Positions 42,235 to 52,710 of a stretch of 64,000 nt of DNA are shown piece by piece (within the stretch, counting starts at the first letter, position 1; every line of letters starts with the position of its first letter). The stretch is taken from the NCBI GenBank assembly GCA_009760885.1, contig CM019696.1, forward strand, positions 49,034,574-49,098,573. Reading direction: 5' to 3'. The position numbers and the translations under genes are program-made. The notes beneath the pieces are model-generated. The model had not been told where the DNA came from. It worked only from the letters and a program-made list of their open reading frames with translations, and did not search any database. The stretch is from Achatina immaculata (Eukaryota > Mollusca > Gastropoda > Stylommatophora > Achatinidae).

Positions 42235-43505
42235 CTTAGCATTTTGTATATAATCAACAAGATTAAAGAAATTGTTCCTATAATCATGTAATCTGTAGGT
42301 CAACACAAGATACGTCATTCCATTGGTAGCATAATTTTCATATCATCCCACTCAAATTCATCTCTGGTTTCCCACTCTTTCTACGAGTATATGGCACATC
42401 TTTCAACCGCTTTCATCACGTGAGTCCGTGAAAGATTGTCACGTTTATCAAATTTGTCTAAGGGACAGTTCACGTACATGATCCACAAGCGATAATTCTG
42501 TCTAAGAAACAGCTAACTTACATCATCCAGAAGTGGTAATTTTGTATAAGAAACAGCTCAATTACATCATTCAGAGCAATGTAACTGAGTAGCTGTGAAA
42601 GATGAGAGAAATTTGAAATGTTTCCATCTTGTTATGAAACACATTAATTATCGTCACTTTCATCACATTTAATTATTGCTGTGACAGAGCAGTCACAAAG
42701 ATATAGCGACGCGGACATCAAATATTTATAAGAACACAAGTCGAGTTCCACACAAAACGAACAGACTTCCAACAGAAAAACAAGAACAATTCTAGCTTGT
42801 CACAAAACGAAGTCTGAAACGGGAAAAACCCAAGGAAAAAGAAAGAAAGGAGAACTACAATACTGTTTACTTCTTTTCAGAACATAACTTATTTGTCCAC
42901 TTTTGCTTTAGTTGTAAAAATTAAAGTCGATTTCTCAAAGAGGAATGATTGACACTTATCTACCAGAAAGAACAGTTTTAAATTCTAATCTGTAGTGTCT
43001 GCACGTACACTAGCCATCTTCAATAAGAGCGTACGAGTAGTACTGTCCTTAGTGATCTCTCTTCTCATCCCAAGGCCGAGAGTTGAAGACCCGTGCTAGC
43101 TCCACCCAATCATCCACACCTGCTGAAATGTTGATCTGAAGCTGTAGGTGAAGACAACCTTGCTGTGAATCCGGATACTGTTTCTTTCCAGGTCGAGAAA
43201 TACTCGATTGAAACTGCAAACAGGCTGAAAATGAGTGCAAGGTAAACGGGACAAAAGGGCAATGTCACAGTACATAAGGGTAGTGTCACAGTACATATGG
43301 GCAAAGTCAGACTGATGAAAACGTGACTGAACCAAACTGCCTGCATAGTGAACGTGAAAAAAAGTAAAACAAAACTTCGAAGTCGAAATGTAAAATCTGA
43401 AATATGGACAATAAGATCCGTTCCTTCAAGACTGAAATCACGTGGAAGACTAAGGAAATGAGGACTAAGAATATTTTTAATGCGTCGATTAACGTTTAAA
43501 AATGA
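42235..43505. other. No recognisable feature
   Basis: AT-rich sequence. Overlapping minus-strand ORFs around 43049-43511 have no recognisable domain and no repeat structure. I cannot exclude an unrecognised exon. Confidence 0.4.
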
Positions 43506-43514
43506 AATCAACCC

Positions 43515-44439
43515 TTTCTAAAGTCATTCTTCATGTCTTACTGTCTGAAATCCTGGACTAATTACATATATTTTTCCGATTCATTTTAAATTATCTCCAC
43601 CTTCTGCCAAAGTGACCAATGATTTTCGTGATCTTCCAAGGGACTTAATTTCATGACTATCATGAAGTAATAACAACCTGTCAGCTACCTTCCCCTGCAC
43701 CACAGAAACAGATAGGGGCAGCCATTATGAATTATGAGTTCAAAAAATACAGTGACCTGTTATTACGGTATATTATTATCTACTTATCGCGGTAGACGTG
43801 CTATTGGCGTTGTCAGTGGCGCGGAAACAATCCTAATACTGCTCTTTAATAAAGTTTATTTCTGTGCAAAATTGAACAATTCGCGAGTCACGTTTTGAGA
43901 CGTTTTCTAACAATCAAGCAGAGAGTTTTTTCAGTCCACATGTGCTTCTAGCGTTAATACATAAGTTATTTTAGATGTCATAAATTATCCTTGGAGTCAT
44001 CAAGTAAATCAATATATTTTTAAATTAGAAAAAAAAGAACTCTCTAAAGTGAATTATACATATAATTCACTTTAAACTTGTCCAACCAATTATCATAAAA
44101 ATAGTATATATAAATAGAAACTACTCAATAATTGTTATCGCAATATCTAATTATTCAGTCGATTTAAGCGTAAACTATATTCTAAAAAAAACTATTTAAC
44201 AGCCTGTTTTCTCTGCATAGATTCGGGCTTTGTTTGCTCTGAAAACCACATAAACGTGAAATAAAAGCTTTAAAGAAAAGTTATGTAAAATCTAAAGCCA
44301 GTTATCAGTGATGCCATTTCCATATATGTACTAAGTCTTAAAAAAAAACGATGGAGAGAACTCAGTATTTGCAAGAAAACACACCCCTTGTCGGTGGTTG
44401 GTTGTTTCCAAGCTGCCTATTATCCCATTAGACAACGAA
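43515..44439. repeat. 5' flank of GPCR gene 3, homologous to the flanks of genes 1 and 2
   Basis: Contains the same ordered landmarks as 20030-21082 and 31868-32734 ('gtctgaaatc', 'gtgaccaatgattttcgt', 'taataacaacctgtca'). The part from 43872 is duplicated again before gene 4. No core promoter element can be called with confidence. Confidence 0.75.
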
Positions 44440-45477
44440 ATGGACCTCACAGAAACGCACTCTGATTGGCTGACACAGGCTCCAATAAAACATTCAAGAC
44501 ATACACCAATCACCAGTGTGGAGTTACGCAGAATCTGTGAAATAATAAACTGTGTATTTGTTTGTAATATTCTGGGTCTGTTTGGCATAATCACCAATAT
44601 TATTAACATGACAATCTTTCTGAAACAAGGTTTCAGCAATACCATGAACATCAGTTTCTTTGGGTTGGCGGTTTCTGATACTCTCACTCTTTTATCTTTA
44701 CTATGGTTGAACATTTGCATAAATCCTCTCTTCGTGAAAGCTGGCTTGCCGCTGGAGCCTCTAGAAATCCAGCACTTGACTGCTTGCTCCCCCCACAACT
44801 GCTTCATCAGAGTGACTGGCTGGATCACGGTCTTCATCACGGCTGAGAGGTGCCTCTGTATAACCATGCCACTGAAAGTCAAGCACATCATCACACCTAA
44901 GAGGACTACCTTCATTATATCCCTCATATACCTGCTCATGGCTTTGTCTTACGTGCCAGAGTTTGCCACTGTCTATTTCGACTGGAAGTTCTACCCTGAT
45001 AGAAATAAAACTTTGCTAGGTATGGCGTTTAGAAGCAACAGAAAAAACGTTGAGGGGCTGGTCTTTGTCTTGTACACTGTGCTTGGAGTGTTGTCTTTTG
45101 TTGGTGTTATTATTTTCACCTTCTTGCTAGTTATTAAACTGAGAAGCAAAACAAAATGGCGACAGCGGTCGACCTCTGACACCAGACAATCTGAGAACTT
45201 GTCCAACAGAGACAAGAAGACGATGAGCATGGTGATTGTCATTGCTAGCGTAACAATACTCTGCTATGTTCCAGGAACAGCCATTTCTGTGGTTACATAT
45301 ATTGTTCCAGAGTTTAATATCGTCGGTGCAAAAGTGGACATCTTCGTTATTACTTGGACCTTTGCTTTTGTCTTTGAAGCATTCAACTCCAGCGTGAACA
45401 TTTTCTTGTACTACAAACTGAGTACCAAATATCGCCAAACGTTTAACGAGATCTTCTCCAAGTGCGTTAGACAGGAT
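43872..45477 (+). repeat. 1.6-kb tandem duplication, left copy
   Basis: Contains the proximal 5' flank and nearly all of GPCR gene 3. The copy boundary at 45478 joins 'ggatttga' of the coding sequence to 'acaattcgcgag', the sequence at 43876. Four bases (TTGA) are shared at the junction. The offset is 1606 bp at the left edge. Confidence 0.92.
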
Positions 45478-45504
45478 TTGAACAATTCGCGAGTCACGTT
45501 TTGA
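44440..45504 (+). CDS. Class A GPCR, candidate chemosensory receptor, gene 3 (C-terminus replaced)
   Basis: Intronless 354-residue receptor: TM2 D80 (LAVSD), ERC after TM3, CYVPG in TM6, SVNIFLYY in TM7. The first ATG in frame is MDLTETHSDWL, as in its paralogues. It differs from gene 4 in only three residues before the tail (KHI for KQI, RSNRK for RNNRK, TMSM for TISM). The tail is different: after SKCVRQDL it reads NNSRVTF and stops, because the ORF runs across the duplication junction into former 5' flanking DNA. Gene 4 keeps 16 more residues. All seven helices are intact, so it may still work, but a Ser-rich cytoplasmic tail that could be a regulatory target is lost. It also has no downstream region of its own: gene 4's 5' flank follows directly. 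Confidence 0.9.
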   Translation: MDLTETHSDWLTQAPIKHSRHTPITSVELRRICEIINCVFVCNILGLFGIITNIINMTIFLKQGFSNTMNISFFGLAVSDTLTLLSLLWLNICINPLFVKAGLPLEPLEIQHLTACSPHNCFIRVTGWITVFITAERCLCITMPLKVKHIITPKRTTFIISLIYLLMALSYVPEFATVYFDWKFYPDRNKTLLGMAFRSNRKNVEGLVFVLYTVLGVLSFVGVIIFTFLLVIKLRSKTKWRQRSTSDTRQSENLSNRDKKTMSMVIVIASVTILCYVPGTAISVVTYIVPEFNIVGAKVDIFVITWTFAFVFEAFNSSVNIFLYYKLSTKYRQTFNEIFSKCVRQDLNNSRVTF

Positions 45505-47083
45505 GACGTTTTCTAACAATCAAGCAGAGAGTTTTTTCAGTCCACATGTGCTTCTAGCGTTAATACATAAGTTATTTTAGATGTCATAAATTATCCTTGG
45601 AGTCATCAAGTAAATCAATATATTTTAAATTAGAAAAAAAGAACTCTCTAAAGTGAATTATACATATAATTCACTTTAAACTTGTCCAACCAATTATCAT
45701 AAAAATAGTATATATAAATAGAAACTACTCAATAATTGTTATCGCAATATCTAATTATTCAGTCGATTTAAGCGTAAACTATATTCTAAAAAAACTATTT
45801 AACAGCCTGTTTTCTCTGCATAGATTCGGGCTTTGTTTGCTCTGAAAACCACATAAACGTGAAATAAAAGCTTTAAAGAAAAGTTATGTAAAATCTAAAG
45901 CCAGTTATCAGTGATGCCATTTCCATATATGTACTAAGTCTTAAAAAAAACGATGGAGAGAACTCAGTATTTGCAAGAAAACACACCCCTTGTCGGTGGT
46001 TGGTTGTTTCCAAGCTGCCTATTATCCCATTAGACAACGAAATGGACCTCACAGAAACGCACTCTGATTGGCTGACACAGGCTCCAATAAAACATTCAAG
46101 ACATACACCAATCACCAGTGTGGAGTTACGCAGAATCTGTGAAATAATAAACTGTGTATTTGTTTGTAATATTCTGGGTCTGTTTGGCATAATCACCAAT
46201 ATTATTAACATGACAATCTTTCTGAAACAAGGTTTCAGCAATACCATGAACATCAGTTTCTTTGGGTTGGCGGTTTCTGATACTCTCACTCTTTTATCTT
46301 TACTATGGTTGAACATTTGCATAAATCCTCTCTTCGTGAAAGCTGGCTTGCCGCTGGAGCCTCTAGAAATCCAGCACTTGACTGCTTGCTCCCCCCACAA
46401 CTGCTTCATCAGAGTGACTGGCTGGATCACGGTCTTCATCACGGCTGAGAGGTGCCTCTGTATAACCATGCCACTGAAAGTCAAGCAGATCATCACACCT
46501 AAGAGAACTACCTTCATTATATCCCTCATATACCTGCTCATGGCTTTGTCTTACGTGCCAGAGTTTGCCACTGTCTATTTCGACTGGAAGTTCTACCCTG
46601 ATAGAAATAAAACTTTGCTAGGTATGGCGTTTAGAAACAACAGAAAAAACGTTGAGGGTTTGGTCTTTGTCTTGTACACTGTGCTTGGAGTGTTGTCTTT
46701 TGTTGGTGTCATTATTTTCACCTTCTTGCTAGTTATTAAACTGAGAAGCAAAACAAAATGGCGACAGCGGTCGACCTCTGACACCAGGCAATCTGAGAAC
46801 TTGTCCAACAGAGACAAGAAGACGATCAGCATGGTGATTGTCATTGCTAGCGTCACAATACTCTGCTATGTTCCAGGAACAGCCATTTCTGTGGTTACAT
46901 ATATTGTTCCAGAGTTTAATATCGTCGGTGCAAAAGTGGACATCTTCGTTATTACTTGGACCTTTGCTTTTGTCTTTGAAGCATTCAACTCCAGCGTGAA
47001 CATTTTCTTGTACTACAAACTTAGTACCAAATATCGCCAAACGTTTAACGAGATCTTCTCCAGGTGCGTTAGACAAGATTTGA
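45478..47083 (+). repeat. 1.6-kb tandem duplication, right copy
   Basis: Near-identical to 43872-45477; differences seen are a handful of substitutions and poly(A) length changes. It is the proximal 5' flank plus gene 4 up to DLMNSS, where the original sequence continues. Confidence 0.92.
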
Positions 47084-47154
47084 TGAATTCCAGCGAAAGA
47101 TGCAATGAGGAAAATGCACAGAGTAAAAATTCACGAAAGATAAGTATTTCCTAA
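46042..47154 (+). CDS. Class A GPCR, candidate chemosensory receptor, gene 4
   Basis: Intronless 370-residue receptor, same architecture as gene 3, and probably with the ancestral C-terminus (SSERCNEENAQSKNSRKISI, then S and stop), which is long, polar and Ser-rich. Compared with gene 1 it differs through TM1-ECL1 (VSDTLTLLSLLWLNICINPL against ISDLCTLLALLWFNVCVNPL) but is almost the same at nucleotide level across TM3-TM4. There is no AATAAA within the first 200 bp downstream. Function as for gene 1. Confidence 0.92.
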   Translation: MDLTETHSDWLTQAPIKHSRHTPITSVELRRICEIINCVFVCNILGLFGIITNIINMTIFLKQGFSNTMNISFFGLAVSDTLTLLSLLWLNICINPLFVKAGLPLEPLEIQHLTACSPHNCFIRVTGWITVFITAERCLCITMPLKVKQIITPKRTTFIISLIYLLMALSYVPEFATVYFDWKFYPDRNKTLLGMAFRNNRKNVEGLVFVLYTVLGVLSFVGVIIFTFLLVIKLRSKTKWRQRSTSDTRQSENLSNRDKKTISMVIVIASVTILCYVPGTAISVVTYIVPEFNIVGAKVDIFVITWTFAFVFEAFNSSVNIFLYYKLSTKYRQTFNEIFSRCVRQDLMNSSERCNEENAQSKNSRKISIS

Positions 47155-47159
47155 ACTTT

Positions 47160-47535
47160 TGTAAGGAACTTAGATAATTTAGTTGCAAGATGTCTCATGT
47201 TTATAACCTTTCAAGTATTTCCTAATACAGAATTATACAAGAAATTTCTAATGCAGAATCGTGTGTCTAATATGCAGAACATGAATTAAGACATGCCTGT
47301 ACCATTTACTTAGCCTAAAGAATCTTCCCCCGCAGTCATCCATAACCTATCTCACGAAGATCTGTATGCAGTGGATGATTGCTTATAGCGTCTAGCAAGT
47401 AATATCCCATCCCTCTTCCCACCGGTTTTAAAAAATAGTAAGAAATAACGAGTGGCTATACTGCAGTTAGTGTGCATCGGGCGAAGACCGTGGCCGCTTT
47501 AGTGACAAATATTTGTTGTATTTCTAATGTAATCA
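47160..47535. other. 3' flank of GPCR gene 4, no further gene
   Basis: AT-rich sequence. It does not match the 3' flanks of genes 1 and 2 in any obvious way. Confidence 0.45.
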
Positions 47536-47539
47536 AGAA

Positions 47540-47889
47540 TTGCTCTCATGGCAATACTTGTTTTTCTAGTGCACTCAAGAATTATTCTCATGGTAGTACG
47601 TGTCTTTGGTGCTCTACTGCTCTAATGGCAAGAATTAATGTCTCTGGTGCTCTACTGTTCTAATGGCAAGAATTCATGTCTCTAGTGCTCTACTGTTCTA
47701 ATGGCAAGAATTAATGTCTCTGGTGCTCTACTGCTCTAATCGCAAGAATTAATGTCTCTGGTGCTCTACTGTTCTAATGGCAAGAATTCATGTCTCTAGT
47801 GCTCTACTGTTCTAATGGCAAGAATTCATGTCTCTGGTGCTCTACTGTTCTAATGGCAAGAATTAATTTCTCTTGTGCTCTACTGTTAT
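47540..47889. repeat. 38-bp minisatellite, left part (split by a LINE)
   Basis: About 8 units of 'gctctactgttctaatggca' plus 'agaattaatgtctctggt'. The same array continues at 50313-50432 on the other side of the inserted LINE. Confidence 0.93.
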
Positions 47890-47892
47890 CAT

Positions 47893-49545
47893 TCATTCCT
47901 TTGCATGTCCCTTGCGGAACTTTGCCTCCCAAACAGCACTCCTGTAGGCCTCTCGGTTGTGAGCAAGATGGCCTGCTGCTGCTGCATCCATTTCCAGATC
48001 ATCAACGATGTCTTGCAGCCATCTTCGTTTCGGTCTTCCTCTCTTTCTTTTTCCCATTATGTATCCCTCCAATATGGTCTTCTCTAAATTATCATGACGT
48101 TTAATGTGGCCAAAATATTTAAGTTTTCTCTCTTTAATCCTCCTTACTAGCCAGCCTTCATCAATATTAAGCTCTTGCAGTATAGATATATTTGTTCGTT
48201 TTTGTGTCCACGATATTTGGAGAACTCTTCTATAGCATTTACATTCAAAGGCATTTATGTGCTTCTCAGCTGTTTTGTTAAGTGTCCAGGTCTCACAGGC
48301 ATATGTTGCGATGGGAAAGATGCATGCCCTTAAAAATCTTATTTTTGTGGTTCTGTCTGCTCCTCTCCACAGATTCTTTATTTGTTTTACTTTCTGAAGA
48401 GCAATAGATGTCCTCCTTTTAATTTCCCTCATTGTATCTCCATTATTAGTTAGTAGTGATCCAAGATATTCAAAACTCTCCACTTCTTCCAGTTTTTCCT
48501 CATTGATACATATTTCAGTTGCCTTGTTTGTTTTATCAGTTGTCATCACTTTAGTTTTCTTTGCATTAAGATAGAGGTTCTGCTCTTCGCTGTTCTTGCG
48601 GACTGACATAATCAGTTTTTCCATTCCTTCTTGTGTTGTGGACAGCAATACTGTGTCATCAGCATATCTAATCTCTGGTATTTCATAACCTCCAACTGTT
48701 ATGGCATCGTAATATTCTTTGTCTACATCTTCTCTAACATTCCTCATTATATTTTCAGTATACAAGTTAAATAAGTAGGGTGACAATATGCACCCCTGAC
48801 GGACCCCTTGTTTTATGTCAAACCAACTTGTTGTTTCACCATTTATTCTTACTGCTGCTTGTTGGTCTAAATACAGCAGTGATGTTAATTGTATCAAATG
48901 TGTTGGAAATCCCATTTTTTCCATTATTTCCCAAAGTTTCTGGTGTTGTACACAATCAAATGCCTTTGAGTAGTCTATAAAGGATAAATATAGATTCACA
49001 TTAAACTCCCTGCATTTCTCTATTATTAATCTTAGATTGAATATATGATCTCTTGATCCTCTTCCTTGCCTGAAGCCAGCTTGGACCATATTGACTTCTG
49101 CTTCTATTTTCTTTCGAAGTCTACCCATTATGATTTTTAACAGAATTTTACTGGCATGACTAATCAGGGCAACAGTTCTGTAGTTGCTGCATAATTTCAG
49201 GTTACCCTTTTTTGGCAGTGGAATGAATACAGTTCTTTTCCATTCTTTTGGCCAAATACCTGAACGCCATATCTTTTTACATAGTGCATGATAGACTGTT
49301 GCACATTCCTTTCCTCCTGCTTTAATAAATTCAGCGGTTATCTCATCACATCCTGGTGATTTACCATTTTTCAGACTCTTTATTGCCCATAAAACTTCTT
49401 CCATTGTCGGCTCGGGTTCTTTCTCCTGCAATAATAATTCACACTGTTGATTTCTGCTTCCACAGTCGGTTGTTTCATACATTCTTTTGCAATAGTCCTT
49501 CCATCTTTCCAGAATATCCTCTGTCTCTGTCAGGGTATTCCCCAT
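47893..49545 (-). CDS. LINE family C reverse transcriptase ORF
   Basis: A 550-codon open frame for the RT half of the LINE polyprotein, which copies the element's RNA at the nicked target. Domains in order: linker (MGNTLTETEDILERWKDYCK), fingers (IKSLKNGKSPGCDEITAEFI, WKRTVFIPLPKKGN), motif A FIDYSKAFD, motif B region IKQGVRQGCILSP, motif C YADD in IRYADDTVLLST, then FEYLGSLLTNNGD and a basic C-terminus (GKRKRGRPKRRWLQDIVDDL). The catalytic aspartates of motifs A and C are present. The frame is separated from the upstream endonuclease by a 1-nt shift near 49550, and the first Met shown is not a natural start. It is the best preserved RT in the window. Confidence 0.92.
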   Translation of the reverse strand: MGNTLTETEDILERWKDYCKRMYETTDCGSRNQQCELLLQEKEPEPTMEEVLWAIKSLKNGKSPGCDEITAEFIKAGGKECATVYHALCKKIWRSGIWPKEWKRTVFIPLPKKGNLKLCSNYRTVALISHASKILLKIIMGRLRKKIEAEVNMVQAGFRQGRGSRDHIFNLRLIIEKCREFNVNLYLSFIDYSKAFDCVQHQKLWEIMEKMGFPTHLIQLTSLLYLDQQAAVRINGETTSWFDIKQGVRQGCILSPYLFNLYTENIMRNVREDVDKEYYDAITVGGYEIPEIRYADDTVLLSTTQEGMEKLIMSVRKNSEEQNLYLNAKKTKVMTTDKTNKATEICINEEKLEEVESFEYLGSLLTNNGDTMREIKRRTSIALQKVKQIKNLWRGADRTTKIRFLRACIFPIATYACETWTLNKTAEKHINAFECKCYRRVLQISWTQKRTNISILQELNIDEGWLVRRIKERKLKYFGHIKRHDNLEKTILEGYIMGKRKRGRPKRRWLQDIVDDLEMDAAAAGHLAHNREAYRSAVWEAKFRKGHAKE

Positions 49546-50312
49546 CTCATCACAATTACATTTAGCTTAGGTGTGACATTTCTCGTCAATGTCTTCATTT
49601 CTTTAAACATTTCACTATCTCTTCCACACCTCTGATGTTCTTCTATTCTTTCACAACAATCTTGTATGTATTGTTTTTTGTCTTTTCTTATGTTTCTTCG
49701 TACTTCTTTTGTTAAAGTTTTATATTTATCTTTGTTGTTGTTTGTCACTCTCCACTGTGTCTTCATTTCTCTACATTGTGTTATCAGTTCTAGTGTACCT
49801 GCTGTGATCCATCCATTCTTTTGTGTTTTCTTTACTGGAACCATGTCTTTAGCTGTTGTTACTAAGATATCTTTGGCCTGCGTAGCCAATTCATCTGGTG
49901 TCATCTCTTCCTGTACAGCCATCAGGATTTCGAAACGGTTCTTCACTTCTATACTGTATTGTTCAGGTATATTTGTAAGGTCAAAGCGGAGTGGTCTTGA
50001 TCCCATAACTATCTTTTTTATCTTTATCTTCATGTCTGCTATTAATAACTCATGGTCCGTGTCACAATAAGCACCTGGCAAAGTTTTTGCTGATGTTATG
50101 CTGGACCTCCACCTTCTCTGCACTAAAATGTAATCTATTTGATTCCTGGTTTTCCCATCAGGTGATGTCCATGTGTAAAGTCTTCTTGGATGTTGTTTAA
50201 AAAGTGTGTTAGCGATCATTAGCTCATTTTCCATACAAAACGCCATTAGATTGTCACCTGCCGCATTTCTGTGTCCTATGCTAAATTTCCCTACAACATG
50301 TCCTTCATCTTC
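49530..50312 (-). pseudogene. LINE family C endonuclease domain, 5'-truncated
   Basis: The frame opens at the truncated end (AEDEGHVVGKFSIGHRNAAG) and continues NQIDYILVQRRWRSSITSAK. It keeps the catalytic-type SDH equivalent CDTDHELLIADM. The N-terminal half with the first catalytic residues is missing. The frame ends after NVTPKLNVIVMRWGIP by a 1-nt shift relative to the RT frame, whose continuation would be CDEMGNTLTETED. Whether this is a mutation or programmed frameshifting cannot be told from one copy. Confidence 0.88.
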
Positions 50313-50432
50313 TGCTCTACTGTTATAGTGGCAAGAATTAATTTCTCTTCTGCTTTACTGTTCTAATGGCAAGAATTAATCTCTCTGATGCTCCACTGCT
50401 TTAATGGCAAGAATTAATGTCTCTGGTGCTCT
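50313..50432. repeat. 38-bp minisatellite, right part
   Basis: About 3 units of the array that starts at 47540, beyond the inserted LINE. Confidence 0.9.
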
Positions 50433-50770
50433 GGTTTTTGTGCTTATAACTTTTGAATTCCATATATTCTCAAGGTTCTTGAAGATCGATGCTGGTTTTG
50501 CAATTCTGATTCTAACTTCCTTTCTAGTGTTACCATCCTGGTCTATGTAGCTGCCAAGGTATGCAAATTGATTGACTTCTTCAATATCTGTCCCTTCCAT
50601 TTTGATTAATGGGAATTTTCATTACTTTTGTTTTGTCCTTGTTAATTTCAAGTCCTATTTTGCTAGCCAGTGAAGACAAGTTATCTGTTTTTTCTTGCAT
50701 GGAATTCACATTGTTAGTGATAATAATTATGTCATCAGCAAAATCAAGATCTTCTAGTTGTGTCCCATGT
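50433..50770 (-). pseudogene. LINE family A, internal RT fragment
   Basis: Minus strand: LEDLDFADDIIIITNNV (FADD motif C), then EEVNQFAYLGSYIDQDGNTR. It is a duplicate of 51784-52122 and shares both borders of its right side: LINE sequence ends 'gtcccatgtac' and the 22-bp array begins. Confidence 0.88.
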
Positions 50771-51303
50771 ACTATTTAGAAGTAACACAGCCATTATTTA
50801 GAGGTAACACAGCCATAATTTAAAGATAACACAGCCATTATTTAAAGATAACACGGCCATTATTTAGAGGTAACAGCCGTTATTTAGAGGTAACAGCCAT
50901 TATTTAGAGGTAACACAGCCATTATTTAAAGGTAACATAGCCATTATTTAGAGGTAACACAGTCATTATTTAAAGATAACACAGCCATTATTTAAAGGTA
51001 ACACAGCCATTATTTAGAGGTAACACAGCCATTATTTAAAGATAACACAGCCATTATTTAAAGGTAACATAGCCATTATTTAGAGGTAACACAGCCATTA
51101 TTTAAAGATAACACAGCCATTATTTAAAGATAACACAGCCATTATTTAAAGATAACACAGCCAGTATTTAGAGGTAACAGTCATTATTTAAAGATAACAC
51201 AGCCATTATTTAAAGGTAACATAGCCATTATTTAGAAGTAACACAGCCATTATTTAAAGATAACTCAGTCATTATTTAGAGATAACACAGCCATTATTTA
51301 GAG
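50771..51303. repeat. 22-bp minisatellite, first array
   Basis: About 24 units of 'cacagccattatttagaggt' plus 'aa', with variants aaagataa, aaaggtaa and short 'aacagcc' units. The order of variants is repeated in the array at 52123. Confidence 0.95.
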
Positions 51304-52122
51304 GTATCTTATCTTATATCTTGTATCCTTCCCGTGCTGTTAAACGTCACATAGGGCTCGCAAAGTAGTTCGCCAATTTTTCCTGTCTTCGGCGAGTCTT
51401 TCAACCTCATCAAGGGATTTTATGCCTGTTAATTTGACCTCTTTTAACAATGACCTCTTCAGAGTTTCACGCGGTCTGCCTCTTTTTCTTTGACCTGTTG
51501 TGTTCCACTTGATAGCTTGTTTTGGGATTCTCTGATCATTTCTTTTCATCAAGTGACCAATATATGTCCAACTCCTTTTCCTGATCACCCATGAGACTTG
51601 TTGTTCACTCACCTGTTTTATCTCTGCATTATTCTTAAATTCGTTTCACTTGATGCCGAGTATTTTCCTTAGGCACTTGTTTTCAAAAGAGTCTAATTTC
51701 TTTACTATGTCTTTAGTTGTTTTCCAGCTTTCGCATGCATAAATGAGGGTGGATATTACATCTGAAGTGAATAGTCTTAACTTGGTTTTTGTGCTTATAA
51801 CTTTTGAATTCCATATGTTCTCAAGGTTCTTGAAGATCGATGTTGCTTTTTCAATTCTGATTCTAACTTCCTTTCTAGTGTCACCATCCTGGTCTATGTA
51901 GCTGCCAAGGTATGCAAATTGATTGACTTCTTCAATATCTGTCCTTTCCATTTTGATTAATGGGAATTTTCATTATTTTTGTTTTGTCCTTGTTAATTTC
52001 AAGTCCTATTTTGCTAGCCAGTGAAGACAAGTTATCTGTTTTTTCTTCCATGGAATTCACATTGTTAGTGATAAGAATTATGTCATCAGCAAAATCAAGA
52101 TCTTCTAGTTGGGTCCCATGTA
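51304..52122 (-). pseudogene. LINE family A, RT from motif C to the 3' end
   Basis: Longest family A copy: FADD motif C, FAYLGSYIDQDGDTRKEVRI, STLIYACESWKTTKDIVKKL, VIRKRSWTYIGHLMKRN and a basic GQRKRGRPRETLKRSLLKEV, with the ATATAAGAT-type tail at 51304-51325. One stop (TGA for TGG after KILGIK) interrupts an otherwise open frame. 5'-truncated just before motif C, and it lies within the 22-bp array. Confidence 0.9.
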
Positions 52123-52710
52123 CTATTTAGAGGTAACACAGCCATTATTTAGAGGTAACACAGCCATTATTTAAAGATAACACAGCCATTATTTAGAGGT
52201 AACACAGCCATTACTTTAGAGGTAACAGCCGTTATTTAGAGGTAACAGCCATTATTTAGAGGTAACACAGCCATTATTTAAAGGTAACATAGCCATTATT
52301 TAGAGGTAACACAGTCATTATTTAAAGATAACACAGCCATTATTTAAAGGTAACACAGCCATTATTTAGAGGTAACACAGCCATTATTTAAAGATAACAC
52401 AGCCATTATTTAAAGGTAACATAGCCATTATTTAGAGGTAACACAGCCATTATTTAAAGATAACACAGCCATTATTTAAAGATAACACAGCCATTATTTA
52501 AAGATAACACAGCCAGTATTTAGAGGTAACAGTCATTATTTAAAGATAACACAGCCATTATTTAAAGGTAACATAGCCATTATTTAGAAGTAACACAGCC
52601 ATTATTTAAAGATAACACAGCCATTATTTAAAGATAACACAGCCATTATTTAGAGGTAACACAGCCATTACTTAGAGGTAACATAGCCATTATTTAGAGG
52701 TAACAGGGCC
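52123..52710. repeat. 22-bp minisatellite, second array
   Basis: About 27 units with the same variant order as 50771-51303. Extra units at the right end. Confidence 0.95.

Larger units (their letters stand above)
47890..50312 (-). mobile_element. LINE family C insertion, 2.4 kb, 5'-truncated
   Basis: Minus-strand non-LTR retrotransposon with partial endonuclease and a full-length-looking RT, ending in a short (AATG)n tail at 47890. The 14-bp repeat TGCTCTACTGTTAT at 47876-47889 and 50313-50326 fits a target-site duplication: the GTTAT ending differs from the GTTCT of other array units and occurs only at the two borders. Clade assignment (RTE-like or another APE-type lineage) needs a phylogeny. 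Confidence 0.9.

Noticed and set aside
43049..43511. Overlapping minus-strand ORFs of up to 133 codons
   Set aside because: No domain, no homologous copy in the window and no clear splice or start signals.
44398..44439. Extended N-terminus of GPCR genes 3 and 4 (14 more codons)
   Set aside because: The extension has no ATG; the first ATG in frame, at 44440 and 46042, matches the start of genes 1 and 2.
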